Assembly (NCBI GenBank): GCA_905215385.1
Contig: CAJMPY010000030.1
Coordinates: 1-25,286 of the forward strand
Origin: an uncultured bacterium
GTDB lineage: Bacteria > Actinomycetota > Coriobacteriia > Coriobacteriales > Coriobacteriaceae
Length of the DNA: 25,286 nucleotides
Direction of reading: 5' to 3'
Within the stretch, counting starts at the first letter, position 1, and each line of letters opens with the position of its first letter. Under the pieces are notes generated by a model that ran no database searches, was not told where the DNA came from, and worked only from the letters and a program-made list of their open reading frames with translations. The translations under genes and the position numbers were made by a program. This document shows, one piece after another, positions 1-6,788 of the stretch.

Positions 1-2
1 TG

Positions 3-365
3 AAGAAGCGCATCTTCTACACGGAGACGGGCCGCATAGTCGTGAAGCCGTGCCGCGACTCCATCACGCGCGAGCGCCGCAAGCTGAAGAAGATGGCCCG
101 CATGGTCGCCGATGGCGTCATGACCCCCGAGCAGGTTGAGCGGAGCTACCAGAGCTGGCGCGGCGGCATGAAGCGGCTGGACGCGCACCGCAGCGTTTTG
201 GCCATGGACGCGCTGTACCGCAGCCTGTTCGAAAATCTCGCGCGGGAGGGGGGGGGTGCTCAATGCAGGCCAACCCGAGGGACGATTCAAGCGGAGGCAA
301 GCCCTCGCAATAGCGGAGAACCGGCAACTCAAAGCAGCGGCCTAAGCGAAGCGGCCGCGAAATAA
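3..365 (+). CDS. C-terminal part of a probable prophage reverse transcriptase (5' end outside window)
   Basis: The frame is open from the first bases of the window, so the GTG at 42 is probably internal and the gene starts upstream. The visible part is strongly basic (RERRKLKKMARMV), followed by MTPEQVERSYQSWRG and a segment ending MDALYRSLF. I recall this pattern from the C-terminal end of RNA-directed DNA polymerases carried in tail modules of Firmicutes and Actinobacteria prophages, some of which are diversity-generating retroelement RTs. The catalytic YxDD region would lie outside the window, so neither RT activity nor the subtype can be confirmed. The last ~35 residues (after a run of nine G at 248-256) are low in recognisable character, and the true C-terminus may differ (see the small ORF at 256-345). 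The gene precedes the tail/lysis cassette. An unrelated basic phage protein is the alternative. Confidence 0.5.
   Translation, partial: KKRIFYTETGRIVVKPCRDSITRERRKLKKMARMVADGVMTPEQVERSYQSWRGGMKRLDAHRSVLAMDALYRSLFENLAREGGGAQCRPTRGTIQAEASPRNSGEPATQSSGLSEAAAK
256..345 (+). CDS. possible small ORF, or alternative-frame C-terminus of the upstream gene
   Basis: A GTG at 256 sits directly on a G-rich, SD-like stretch (GGGAGGGGGGGG) and opens a 29-codon frame ending at TAA 343-345. Its product ends RRQALAIAENRQLKAAA, which looks more like a normal helical protein tail than the residues encoded in the upstream gene's own frame over the same bases. It may be an independent small peptide, or the real end of the RT-like protein reached by slippage or a sequencing error in the G9 run. 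Nothing else supports translation. Confidence 0.25.
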   Translation: MLNAGQPEGRFKRRQALAIAENRQLKAAA

Positions 366-375
366 CAGAAGCATC

Positions 376-403
376 GAAGGCGTGCCGCGGCGCGCCTTCT
401 TTC
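376..403 (+). terminator. rho-independent terminator after the RT-like gene
   Basis: The arms GAAGGCG (376-382) and CGCCTTC (393-399) pair around a 10-nt GC-rich loop, and a T-rich stretch (TTTCTTT) follows. It lies 11 bases past the stop of the RT-like gene and upstream of the tail/lysis cassette, separating the two transcription units. Confidence 0.6.
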
Positions 404-483
404 TTTGCGCCCATCGAAGCGGCCCGGCAATCTCACGGCGCCAATACGATGGCGACACATTCCCCGACAAGAGAGGAGTCCGC

Positions 484-810
484 ATGGACACTGAGGAAGA
501 CATGCCGCGCCCCAACGAGCTTCAAGACGGCACCATGGCCAAGGTCAACGCCCTGCGCGATCTGCTGTCGCAGATCGGCGACCCCGACGCGGCGCACGAC
601 GCGGGCGTTATCGACGATGACGAGTACGTTGAGCGGAAGGCGCGAAAGCTCGCCTACACCGCGGCCGTCGCCGCCTACGGAAAGGGTGAGGCCCCGGACG
701 TGGACAAGCTGCTTGAGCAGATGCGCGAGAAGGTCGCCGAGCCCAGCCAAACCGAGACCAACACGGCAAACATCGACTACCTGATGATGACGGTCGGGGG
801 TGAACAGTAA
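484..810 (+). CDS. prophage tail-module protein preceding XkdX
   Basis: A 108-residue acidic, mostly helical protein. ATG 484 is chosen because AGAGGAG lies seven bases upstream; an earlier in-frame ATG at 382 falls in the preceding terminator. The C-terminus (TANIDYLMMTVGGEQ) resembles the NI-DYL-MMT ending common in the small unnamed proteins encoded just before XkdX in PBSX-like phages, where the equivalent position is taken by XkdW. Its stop overlaps the next start (TAATG at 808-812), indicating translational coupling. The role is presumably in tail fibre or baseplate assembly, inferred from position only. No catalytic motif, signal peptide or membrane segment is visible. Confidence 0.6.
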   Translation: MDTEEDMPRPNELQDGTMAKVNALRDLLSQIGDPDAAHDAGVIDDDEYVERKARKLAYTAAVAAYGKGEAPDVDKLLEQMREKVAEPSQTETNTANIDYLMMTVGGEQ

Positions 811-992
811 TGGCGGTACGCGTCAAGGCTGCAACCACGGTGGCGCACTCGAAGAACTATGACAAGGTGAGGCGCTACTACGAGCGCGGCCTCTGGACCA
901 AGGCCATGGTGCATCGAGCCGTGGACTGCAAGTGGATCACATGCGACGAATATGAGGAGATCGTCGGAGAAGAGTACGCGGAGGAGGTTTAG
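810..992 (+). CDS. xkdX: XkdX family phage protein
   Basis: A 60-residue protein whose core, YYERGLWTKAMVHRAVDCKW followed by ITCDEYEEIVGEEY, matches the compact XkdX pattern (Y-x-GLWT-x-x-MV...V-x-x-x-WIT-x-x-EY-x-x-I-G). XkdX proteins are short conserved proteins of unknown biochemical role encoded between tail-fibre genes and the holin/lysin cassette of PBSX-like phages. The start overlaps the upstream stop by one base, and the stop lies just before the GTG start of the next gene, whose SD (GGAGG, 982-986) is inside this gene. Gene order and motif agree, so the family call is firm even though the function is unknown. Confidence 0.85.
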   Translation: MAVRVKAATTVAHSKNYDKVRRYYERGLWTKAMVHRAVDCKWITCDEYEEIVGEEYAEEV

Positions 993-993
993 G

Positions 994-1350
994 GTGCCGG
1001 CGCTGAGCATCGGGGAGGCAACGTCGGTCCTCTCGACCGCCGTTGTGATTGTCACGTTCTTCATCGGGCGCGTCTCCGTATCCAAAACATCGTCTGCCAA
1101 GGAGCAGCGGACCGAAGACAAGCTCGACAGCCTTTGCGGCGACACGAGCGAGATCAAGGACGGCGTCAAGGAGATCAACCGCAAGCTCGACGACCACGGC
1201 GAGCGCCTCACGAAAGTCGAACAACAGGTCATCACCTTGTTCAACCGGCTCGACCGCGTCGAGAAGAATTACGACCTGCATCACGGTATCGGCGGGTCAG
1301 ATTGGGAGCTGAAAAATGACAATCAACTGGGCCCTTCGCTTCAAGAATAA
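994..1350 (+). CDS. XhlA-like membrane-anchored coiled-coil protein of the lysis cassette
   Basis: A 118-residue protein. GTG 994 is preferred over an upstream ATG at 952 because GAGGAGG ends eight bases before it and the upstream gene stops at 992. It has a single hydrophobic segment at about residues 9-26 (STAVVIVTFFIGRV). A charged heptad-like region follows (about 34-95), with DTSEIKDGVKEINRKLDDHG, ERLTKVEQQV and LFNRLDRVEKNY. Hemolysin XhlA proteins, encoded next to the holin, combine such a coiled coil with one membrane helix, but their helix is usually C-terminal, so this is XhlA-like by position and composition only. The last 35 bases overlap the holin gene. It probably assists host lysis. 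Confidence 0.55.
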   Translation: MPALSIGEATSVLSTAVVIVTFFIGRVSVSKTSSAKEQRTEDKLDSLCGDTSEIKDGVKEINRKLDDHGERLTKVEQQVITLFNRLDRVEKNYDLHHGIGGSDWELKNDNQLGPSLQE

Positions 1351-1591
1351 GCAGACGCTCGCGGCATTGGCCGCCACCGTAATCAGCGCAGCCTATCAGG
1401 TGCTCGGAATCCTCGGAGTCGTGGCGCCTATCTCCCAGGGGTCGCTCATCCAGCTCGTCGGAATCATCCTGACCGTTCTCGCCGGCTTCGGCGTGATCGT
1501 CGATCCGACCACCAAGGGCGCGTCGGACTCGAAGCGTGCCATGTCGTACAGCGAGCCCCATGCCGCATATGACGCCAAGGCGGTTGAGTAG
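1316..1591 (+). CDS. phage holin, phi-LC3 type
   Basis: A 91-residue protein with the hallmark N-terminus INWALRFKNKQT, two hydrophobic segments (about 15-36 and 43-62) and a conserved VDPTTKGASDSKRAMSY stretch after the second one. This matches the phi-LC3 holin family (INWKVRFKNK... VDPTTKGLSDS). Holins form lesions in the host membrane at a set time and release or activate the endolysin, here the next gene. The start has an upstream GGGAG (1305-1309) and overlaps the preceding gene by 35 bases. The charged C-terminal tail is typical. Length and layout are normal for the family. Confidence 0.9.
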   Translation: MTINWALRFKNKQTLAALAATVISAAYQVLGILGVVAPISQGSLIQLVGIILTVLAGFGVIVDPTTKGASDSKRAMSYSEPHAAYDAKAVE

Positions 1592-1594
1592 GCC

Positions 1595-2548
1595 ATGGCC
1601 ATCACACAGCGCGAGGCCTTCGCGCAGGTCATGGAACACCTCGTCTCCCATGATGGGGGCGGCGGTCACGGATACTCGCAGGCCAACCGCATGGGGGACG
1701 GAACGACCGAGACGATTTGTCTGTCCGACGGCACCACCGTCACTATTGCCGGTGGCGATCGCGACTGTTCCTCGGCCGTAGTGACCGCCCTCCGCGCGGT
1801 CGGCGTCAATACCTTCGGAGCCTCGTATACCGGAAACATGCGGGAGCAGCTGCTCAAGACGGGCCTTTTCGGCTGGCGTAAGATGGGCGTCAAGTCCGCC
1901 CAGCGTGGAGACATCTACCTCAACGAGAAGTGCCACACCGCCGTGTGCGTCTCTCCCTATGGATCAGCTCGCGGCGACCTCTTGGCCCAATTCTCCATTT
2001 CTGAAAAGGGGACCGTCACCGGCACCAAGGGCGACCAGACCGGGCGCGAGTCCAACATCAAGGCGTACTACAGCTACCCATGGGACGGCACGCTCTACTG
2101 GCTTGGCGACGGCAAGACACTGAATGGGTCAAATACGGAAGTCGCGGACAATACGGTCCCGAGCCTCGGAGACACGCGATATTTCGGCCCGAAGATGGCC
2201 AAGGAGCTGCAACGCCAGCTCGGCACGACTGCCGATGGCGTGATCTCCGGTCAATGGCCGGCGAATGAGCGATACCTTTGGGCATGCGACCGCGGCGTAA
2301 TCGAGTACGTCAAGGGCGGGGTTGGCTCGAATGCCGTCCGCGCCCTGCAGGACAAGGTCGGATGCAAAGTCTATCCCGTGGTCGGCGGTGTTCAGGCGCG
2401 ACAGATGGGTTCGGGAACGGTCTTCAAACACCAGCAGTGGCTTATCGCTCAAGGTATCTCGTGCGGATCATCGGGTGCGGACGGATACCAGGGCCGCGAC
2501 ACCAACGTCGCCATCGGCCAAGCGCTCGTCAAGCAACTCTATCGATAG
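1595..2548 (+). CDS. phage endolysin, Amidase_5 / NlpC-P60-like peptidoglycan amidohydrolase
   Basis: A 317-residue protein encoded four bases after the holin. The N-terminal ~150 residues fit the Amidase_5 (Pal-like) phage hydrolase group. It has DCSSAV with candidate catalytic Cys58, the following AL-x-x-x-G...YTGNM segment (78-82), and RGDIYLNEKCHTAVCV with candidate catalytic His114. These Cys/His enzymes cut peptide or amide bonds in peptidoglycan. From about residue 185 a second domain begins (TRYFGPKMAKELQRQLG; GSNAVRALQDKVG), with spaced repeats resembling peptidoglycan-binding-type modules and probably responsible for wall targeting. No signal peptide is present, as expected for a holin-dependent lysin. 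The SD is weak, suggesting translational coupling to the holin. Confidence 0.85.
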   Translation: MAITQREAFAQVMEHLVSHDGGGGHGYSQANRMGDGTTETICLSDGTTVTIAGGDRDCSSAVVTALRAVGVNTFGASYTGNMREQLLKTGLFGWRKMGVKSAQRGDIYLNEKCHTAVCVSPYGSARGDLLAQFSISEKGTVTGTKGDQTGRESNIKAYYSYPWDGTLYWLGDGKTLNGSNTEVADNTVPSLGDTRYFGPKMAKELQRQLGTTADGVISGQWPANERYLWACDRGVIEYVKGGVGSNAVRALQDKVGCKVYPVVGGVQARQMGSGTVFKHQQWLIAQGISCGSSGADGYQGRDTNVAIGQALVKQLYR

Positions 2549-2556
2549 GTGTGCAT

Positions 2557-2667
2557 ATGAATCCGTTTGATATCTGTTTTATTGTCGGCGCTGCTGCAGG
2601 ACTGCTGACCGGTCTTCTCGGATGGGCAATCGTGCGCGTCGGCAGCCAAAAAGACTTTAGAAATTGA
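2557..2667 (+). CDS. 36-residue single-pass membrane peptide at the end of the lysis cassette
   Basis: ATG 2557 lies nine bases after the endolysin stop and opens a 36-codon frame. The product is almost one hydrophobic helix (FDICFIVGAAAGLLTGLLGW, about residues 4-23) with a basic/polar tail (RVGSQKDFRN). Its place, after the lysin and immediately before the cassette terminator, suggests an accessory lysis or membrane peptide such as a second holin or anti-holin. That is inference. The SD is poor (AGGTG), so it would rely on coupling to the lysin. Confidence 0.5.
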   Translation: MNPFDICFIVGAAAGLLTGLLGWAIVRVGSQKDFRN

Positions 2668-2674
2668 TAGATGC

Positions 2675-2707
2675 AGCCCCTCCCCGGCATGACGGGGAGG
2701 GGCTTTA
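2675..2707 (+). terminator. strong rho-independent terminator of the prophage lysis cassette
   Basis: The perfect 12-bp arms AGCCCCTCCCCG (2675-2686) and CGGGGAGGGGCT (2693-2704) flank a 6-nt loop and are followed by TTTA. It closes the late operon 8 bases past the small membrane peptide. Confidence 0.9.
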
Positions 2708-2719
2708 TGCATTGCCGGG

Positions 2720-2736
2720 TATCCGTCAATATCCGT
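2720..2736. repeat. tandem TATCCGT repeats beside the attachment site, candidate integrase arm sites
   Basis: TATCCGT occurs at 2720-2726 and again at 2730-2736, in direct orientation with a 10-bp period (one helical turn). It lies about 95 bp inside the prophage end. Tyrosine integrases bind short direct arm-type repeats in attP flanks, so this is a candidate. The integrase gene is not in the window and cannot be compared. Confidence 0.3.
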
Positions 2737-2828
2737 TCTGCAATGCAGTTTCAGTGCGGTGAGAGAGTGTGGAAACATAACTACCTGCGATTTTGCTGCT
2801 ACAAGGCACTCCATAACATCACGTTCAA

Positions 2829-2875
2829 GACTCTTAATCCCAAGGTCCAGGGTTCGACCCCCTGACGGCCCACCC
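2829..2875 (+). other. prophage attachment site: 3' half of tRNA-Lys(CUU)
   Basis: From 2829 the sequence reads as a tRNA from the anticodon loop to the 3' end. It has loop CTCTTAA with anticodon CTT, right anticodon arm TCCCA, variable loop AAGGT, T-arm CAGGG-TTCGACC-CCCTG (2849-2864), acceptor strand ACGGCCC (2865-2871) and discriminator A2872. The bases before it (CACGTTCAAGA) do not form the matching D-arm or left anticodon arm (TGGGA expected). This is therefore a displaced 3' half, the standard scar of prophage insertion into a tRNA gene with crossover at the anticodon loop. The intact tRNA should lie at the other prophage end, left of the window. CCA is not encoded (CCC). Confidence 0.85.
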
Positions 2876-2886
2876 AAAGATGATTA

Positions 2887-2917
2887 AGACGGTCAACGAA
2901 GGTTGGCCGTCTTTTTT
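2887..2917 (+). terminator. terminator of the disrupted tRNA-Lys unit
   Basis: GACGGTCAAC (2888-2897) pairs with GTTGGCCGTC (2902-2911), allowing one G-U, around a short loop and is followed by TTTTTT. It lies just past the tRNA 3' half and probably terminated the original tRNA transcript. Confidence 0.75.
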
Positions 2918-2960
2918 GTTGACCTTTCATGGGGTCGAACCCGAAAGGGCACGGCCGCTT

Positions 2961-3821
2961 TCACAGATCGAGTCTACCCTGGGGATCGGTAAAACCGTCA
3001 GTACCTTCCTTGAGTTTCTTCTCCGCTGCCTTCACGCGACGCTCGAGCTTTTTTGTATCCTCGGCAGGTGGCAGGTTCTCGGGGACAATTCCGCGGTCGA
3101 TGAGGCCGCCACGCACGCTTGTGTTGTTCTCGACGTGCTCTTGCTTGATCTGGTCCAGACCGTACAGGTCGTGTTCCTCGGCGTTGAAGGCCGTCATCGA
3201 GTTCGTAAGGTCCTTTGCTTTGATGAGGACATCGGCTAACCTGTCCGCCAATGCCGCGCTCTTGGATATGCCGAGCTGCTGCTTCATTTCCGCCGTGCTT
3301 CTGCCGCCGAATAACGCTTCGTCGCCCTTCGACTTGATGATCGCGAATCCTTTGGAGTCCACGCCGCGTTTGAACGCAATACCCGAGAGCTGTTTCTCTG
3401 AATCGGATAGCGAGTGGCGCGCCTGTAAGCGCTGAATCTCTGCGAAGCGCTGCTCTATGAGCTCTTGGCGGCGCGTCTGCACGGCAAAGTATGCCTAGGC
3501 GAGCGCGATCTCTGGCTTGTTTGAATCTCCGTTTTGGGCGATTAAATAGCATGCATAGCGCGTAAGCTTGTAGTCTTTAACCGCGCGAGCGGCGACACCG
3601 GCAGTTATCATTTTCGTGGTGTCACGAAAATGGGAATCAACTGGAGTTTTATTTGTTTCGCACGAGACTTTTGCCCTCTTAACAACTTCGGCGAAGTTCT
3701 CCCATCGAGTGTATCCCATGGGTTTCATTAAATCGCGTGCGAGCCAATACTCAACGCCGTCTTCCACATTGGCGCAGCTATCAAGTTCGACACGCCACTT
3801 CTCGATATCTCTACTGTCCAT
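2961..3821 (-). pseudogene. dinD: dinD (DNA-damage-inducible protein D) interrupted by one in-frame amber codon
   Basis: Two consecutive pieces in the same frame encode a normal-length DinD-like protein of 286 codons. The first 108 residues contain the Bro-N-like start (VEYWLARDLMKPMGYTRWEN), TRYACYLIAQNGD and KPEIALA. A TAG then occupies 3497-3495 where relatives, as I recall the family, carry Gln (AFAQ-YFAVQTR). Reading resumes in frame with AYFAVQTRRQELIEQR and continues through ARHSLSDSEKQLSGIAFKRG, SKGDEALFGG, EEHDLYGLDQI and PPAEDTKKLERRVKAAEKKL. CAG to TAG is a single transition. ATG 3821 has GGAGGAG seven bases upstream. DinD modulates RecA filaments in E. coli. The first fragment keeps the Bro-N-like domain. 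Decay looks very recent; suppression or readthrough is an alternative. Confidence 0.85.
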
Positions 3822-3904
3822 ATCTCCTCCTCGCTGATCTATTGTCTATGCGCGCTTTGCACGCTCTGTACTCAAAATAAGGATACGCTGCCGTGCGGAC
3901 ACGA

Positions 3905-3940
3905 ATGGGCCCTGTGCCACTTCGAGGTCACGGGGCCCAT
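3905..3940 (-). terminator. long hairpin between dinD and the flavoprotein gene
   Basis: ATGGGCCCTGTGCC (3905-3918) and GGTCACGGGGCCCAT (3926-3940) form a GC-rich stem with small defects around a TTCGA-containing loop. It begins 10 bases past the flavoprotein stop and likely ends that minus-strand transcript, although no clear T-run follows. Confidence 0.5.
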
Positions 3941-3949
3941 AGATATCGA

Positions 3950-5509
3950 TTAGTTGTGCTCTGCTCTAGATAGGTGTCCAGTTTTATTCGATCGATAGTG
4001 CGAACCCAGGCTTTCGGTCCGCTTGCGCATGGCTTTGACCATCTCCGTTGCCAGCTGATTCTGCGATTGCAGGCGGGCGAGGGCTGCGATCTCGCTGTCA
4101 TTGGCATGCGGCTTGCTCAGCGCCGTTGCCTCGTCTTTCAGGCTTTCAAGCTGTTGCAGGGCCTTGGATAGACCTGCTTCGGTCCTGTCGATCATGCAAT
4201 AGGTGCTCATCGTGTGCTTAAGGCTGTGTGTCAGGCGTTCGGCATCTGTTGTGGCAATGCCATACTGAGGGAGGGCGATATCCATCGGAGCGGCCGCCTC
4301 GGGAGCGTCCAGTGCCGCGTGAGCCGCTGAGACGCCCGCGATGCGCCCAAACACGATGCCGTTGGCGCTTGACAAGCCACCAATGCGGTCGGCGCCGTGC
4401 ATGCCGCCTGTCGCCTCACCGCAAGCGTAGAGGCCCTCAACGCCCGTGTGCGCGGTCTTATCGATCTTGATGCCGCCATTAGCGGCGTGGGCATACATCG
4501 CAACGCGCATCTCGTCAGTCGGGGCGATGCCGTGCTCGTCTTGCAGCCAGGTGGCAAAGGTCTGCACAAACTCTGGGACATCCTCGCGGGGGAAGTCGTA
4601 GTGGAGTGCCAGGCCTTCGACACCTGCCTGATCGATGACGAGATCGATAGCGCGGGAGGCCAAGCGTGACGTGAAGGGACCATATCCAGAGCGCTGCTCG
4701 AGCAGGTCGTCCAGCTTGTTGTCGGCAATATCTACCGGCTGGTCAACATGTACGTAGCGCCAGGTTTTCTCGTTGAAGACCAGGTTGCGCTTGGGCTCGA
4801 TGAAGCCGGGCATCATCTGCATGAACTCTATATTAGTAAGTGTTGCGCCGTGCGCCAGCGCGATGGCCTGCGAGGAGCTGAGCACATCAGCCGACGTAAG
4901 GCTGCGCTCGAACAGGCCACCTGTGCCACCGGCTGCGATGATCGTGGCCTTGGCAGCAAAGGGCACGATTCGATTTTCGGTGAGGTCGTAGAGCACGGTT
5001 CCGGTTATTCTGCCGTTCGTGTCCTCAACAAGGTCGATAAGCTCATGGCGGGGGAGCAGACGAATGCCGAGCGACTCGAGCCGGGCCGTCAGAGCGTCCT
5101 CAAGGGGCTTGCGGGTGAGGCCGCGCCACATGCGCGTTTTGTGGTCAAAGCAGGGGATAAACTGCTTTTGCTGAGCGCTCTCAGCGCTTTGCGGACGCTG
5201 GAGCTCAACGCCCAGGTCTTGCTCGAGCCATTCAATTGCCTGGGGAATGCCGTGCACAAACGTCTGGACAAGCTCGAGGTCGGCGACACCGCCGCCGACG
5301 GTCTGGATGGTGTCGATGAGGTCCTGCTCGTCGCCCTCGTCGACGGGGCCAATAAGGCCCAGACCCCAGGTGCCCGGGAAGAAGCTCGATCCACTCATAG
5401 TCTTGCCGGCGCTTGCCACAGCGACGGTTGCGCCCGTGCGTGCCGCTTCGAAGGCGGCGCAAAGGCCCGCAATGCCAGATCCAATTACCAGTACATCAGT
5501 CGATTCCAT
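3950..5509 (-). CDS. FAD-dependent oxidoreductase, fumarate reductase flavoprotein / L-aspartate oxidase family
   Basis: A 519-residue protein. ATG 5509 is preferred over an upstream in-frame start because AAAGGA is correctly spaced and VLVIGSGIAGLCAAFEAA follows at once. It shows the dinucleotide-binding GxGxxG (10-15), the AAGGTGGLF segment (192-200), EFMQMMP (228-234), HAANGGI (341-347) and the C-terminal FAD-binding GEATGGMHGADRIGG (364-378). His341 and Arg375 (in HGADR) align with conserved substrate-binding positions of the SdhA/FrdA/NadB superfamily. NadB is the closest in length, but no nadA or nadC is adjacent. The usual EF-x-Q-x-HPT is altered to EFMQMMPG, so the substrate could differ. 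No signal peptide or cytochrome domain is present, so it is a soluble cytoplasmic enzyme. Family is secure, substrate is not. Confidence 0.8.
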   Translation of the reverse strand: MESTDVLVIGSGIAGLCAAFEAARTGATVAVASAGKTMSGSSFFPGTWGLGLIGPVDEGDEQDLIDTIQTVGGGVADLELVQTFVHGIPQAIEWLEQDLGVELQRPQSAESAQQKQFIPCFDHKTRMWRGLTRKPLEDALTARLESLGIRLLPRHELIDLVEDTNGRITGTVLYDLTENRIVPFAAKATIIAAGGTGGLFERSLTSADVLSSSQAIALAHGATLTNIEFMQMMPGFIEPKRNLVFNEKTWRYVHVDQPVDIADNKLDDLLEQRSGYGPFTSRLASRAIDLVIDQAGVEGLALHYDFPREDVPEFVQTFATWLQDEHGIAPTDEMRVAMYAHAANGGIKIDKTAHTGVEGLYACGEATGGMHGADRIGGLSSANGIVFGRIAGVSAAHAALDAPEAAAPMDIALPQYGIATTDAERLTHSLKHTMSTYCMIDRTEAGLSKALQQLESLKDEATALSKPHANDSEIAALARLQSQNQLATEMVKAMRKRTESLGSHYRSNKTGHLSRAEHN

Positions 5510-5696
5510 CGGATTCCTTTCTCGTCCGGCGCATTGTCGCACGGGTGATCGGCAATGGGGCCGCAAAGACTCGGCAAATCGGTAAAGGGCAAATATGACA
5601 GGTGGGCGTCGTGGACGCTCTGACGCTCCATCTCATCACATCTCGTATTTCGCCCCAACTGATATATCGGCATTAGCTATCCTGCGACAGCGCAAA

Positions 5697-5730
5697 CAAA
5701 AAGAGCCGCTACCCGGGTGGGTAGCGGCTC
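5697..5730 (-). terminator. rho-independent terminator of the GGGtGRT operon
   Basis: On the minus strand, GAGCCGCTACCC (5730-5719) and GGGTAGCGGCTC (5715-5704) form a perfect 12-bp stem followed by a T-run (5703-5697). It lies 36 bases past the GGGtGRT stop. Confidence 0.9.
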
Positions 5731-5765
5731 CAAAGCTCAACTATGTGAGCATCGCGCGGGCGCGA

Positions 5766-6770
5766 TTAGGCCTTGAGGGCCTCCTCGACGGCGACAGCGC
5801 AGGCGACGGTGGCACCGACCATGGGGTTGTTGCCCATGCCGATGAGACCCATCATGTCGACGTGCGCAGGCACGGAGGAAGAACCGGCGAACTGGGCGTC
5901 GGAGTGCATACGGCCCATGGTGTCGGTCATGCCGTAAGAGGCAGGGCCGGCGCCCATGTTGTCCGGGTGCAGGGTACGGCCAGTGCCGCCACCAGAAGCG
6001 ACGGAGAAGTACTTCTTGCCAGCCTCGATGCGCTCCTTCTTGTAGGTACCAGCGACGGGGTGCTGGAAGCGCGTGGGGTTGGTGGAGTTACCGGTGATCG
6101 AGATATCGACGTTCTCGTGCCACATGATGGCAACGCCCTCACGGACGTCGTCGGAGCCGTAGCAGTTAACGGCAGCGCGGGGGCCATCGGAGTAGGGGAT
6201 GGTCTCGACGACCTTGAGCTCGCCCGTGTAGTAGTCGAACTGGGTCTTCACATACGTGAAGCCGTTGATGCGGGCGATGATCTGGGCGGCGTCCTTGCCC
6301 AGACCGTTGAGGATAACGCGCAGCGGCTTCTTACGAGCCTTGTTGGCGTTCAGAGCCAGGCCGATGGCGCCCTCAGCGGCAGCGAAGGACTCGTGGCCAG
6401 CCAGGAAGGCGAAGCACTCGGTGTCGTCGGAGAGCAGCATAGCGCCCAGGTTGCCGTGGCCCAGACCGACCTTGCGGTCCTCGGCGACGGAGCCGGGAAC
6501 GGTGAAGGCCTGGATGCCCTCGCCGATGATGGCGGCAGCCTCAGAAGCGGACTTGGCGCCACGCTTGACAGCGAGAGCGCAACCGAGGGTGTAGGCCCAC
6601 TCGGCGTTCTGGAAGGCGATGGACTGGGTGTTGTTGACGATCTCACGCGGGTTGAAGCCCTTGTCGGTGCAGATCTGCAGAGCTTCCTCGAGGGAGGCGA
6701 TGCCGTTGGCGGCGAGGCACTTGTTGATCTTGTCAGCGCGGCGCTCGTAACCTTCAAACGTAACAGTCAT
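5766..6770 (-). CDS. GGGtGRT family protein
   Basis: A 334-residue protein carrying the signature that names its Pfam family, GGGTGRTLHPDN (260-271). Other conserved-looking stretches are Gly-rich loops such as GLGHGNLGAML (102-112), FLAGHESFAAAEGA (122-135) and GLIGMGNNPMVGATVA near the C-terminus. The reaction is unknown to me. The Gly/His-rich loops look enzyme-like, and the family regularly occurs beside a NifU-like Cys-rich protein, as here (18-base gap upstream, SD AGGGAGG). Start ATG 6770 has that SD seven to eight bases away. There is no signal peptide or transmembrane helix, so it is probably cytoplasmic. A link to Fe-S or sulfur chemistry is inferred from the partner only. A strong terminator closes the two-gene operon. 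Confidence 0.85.
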   Translation of the reverse strand: MTVTFEGYERRADKINKCLAANGIASLEEALQICTDKGFNPREIVNNTQSIAFQNAEWAYTLGCALAVKRGAKSASEAAAIIGEGIQAFTVPGSVAEDRKVGLGHGNLGAMLLSDDTECFAFLAGHESFAAAEGAIGLALNANKARKKPLRVILNGLGKDAAQIIARINGFTYVKTQFDYYTGELKVVETIPYSDGPRAAVNCYGSDDVREGVAIMWHENVDISITGNSTNPTRFQHPVAGTYKKERIEAGKKYFSVASGGGTGRTLHPDNMGAGPASYGMTDTMGRMHSDAQFAGSSSVPAHVDMMGLIGMGNNPMVGATVACAVAVEEALKA

Positions 6771-6788
6771 AGTTATTTCCCTCCCTTT

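Noticed and set aside
3007..3482. Second dinD fragment as an independent gene
   Set aside because: It begins mid-domain in the same frame as the first fragment with no SD; one interrupted gene explains both pieces.
3822..3904. LexA box upstream of dinD
   Set aside because: I find no convincing CGAAC-N4-GTTCG or CTGT-N8-ACAG palindrome in the upstream region.
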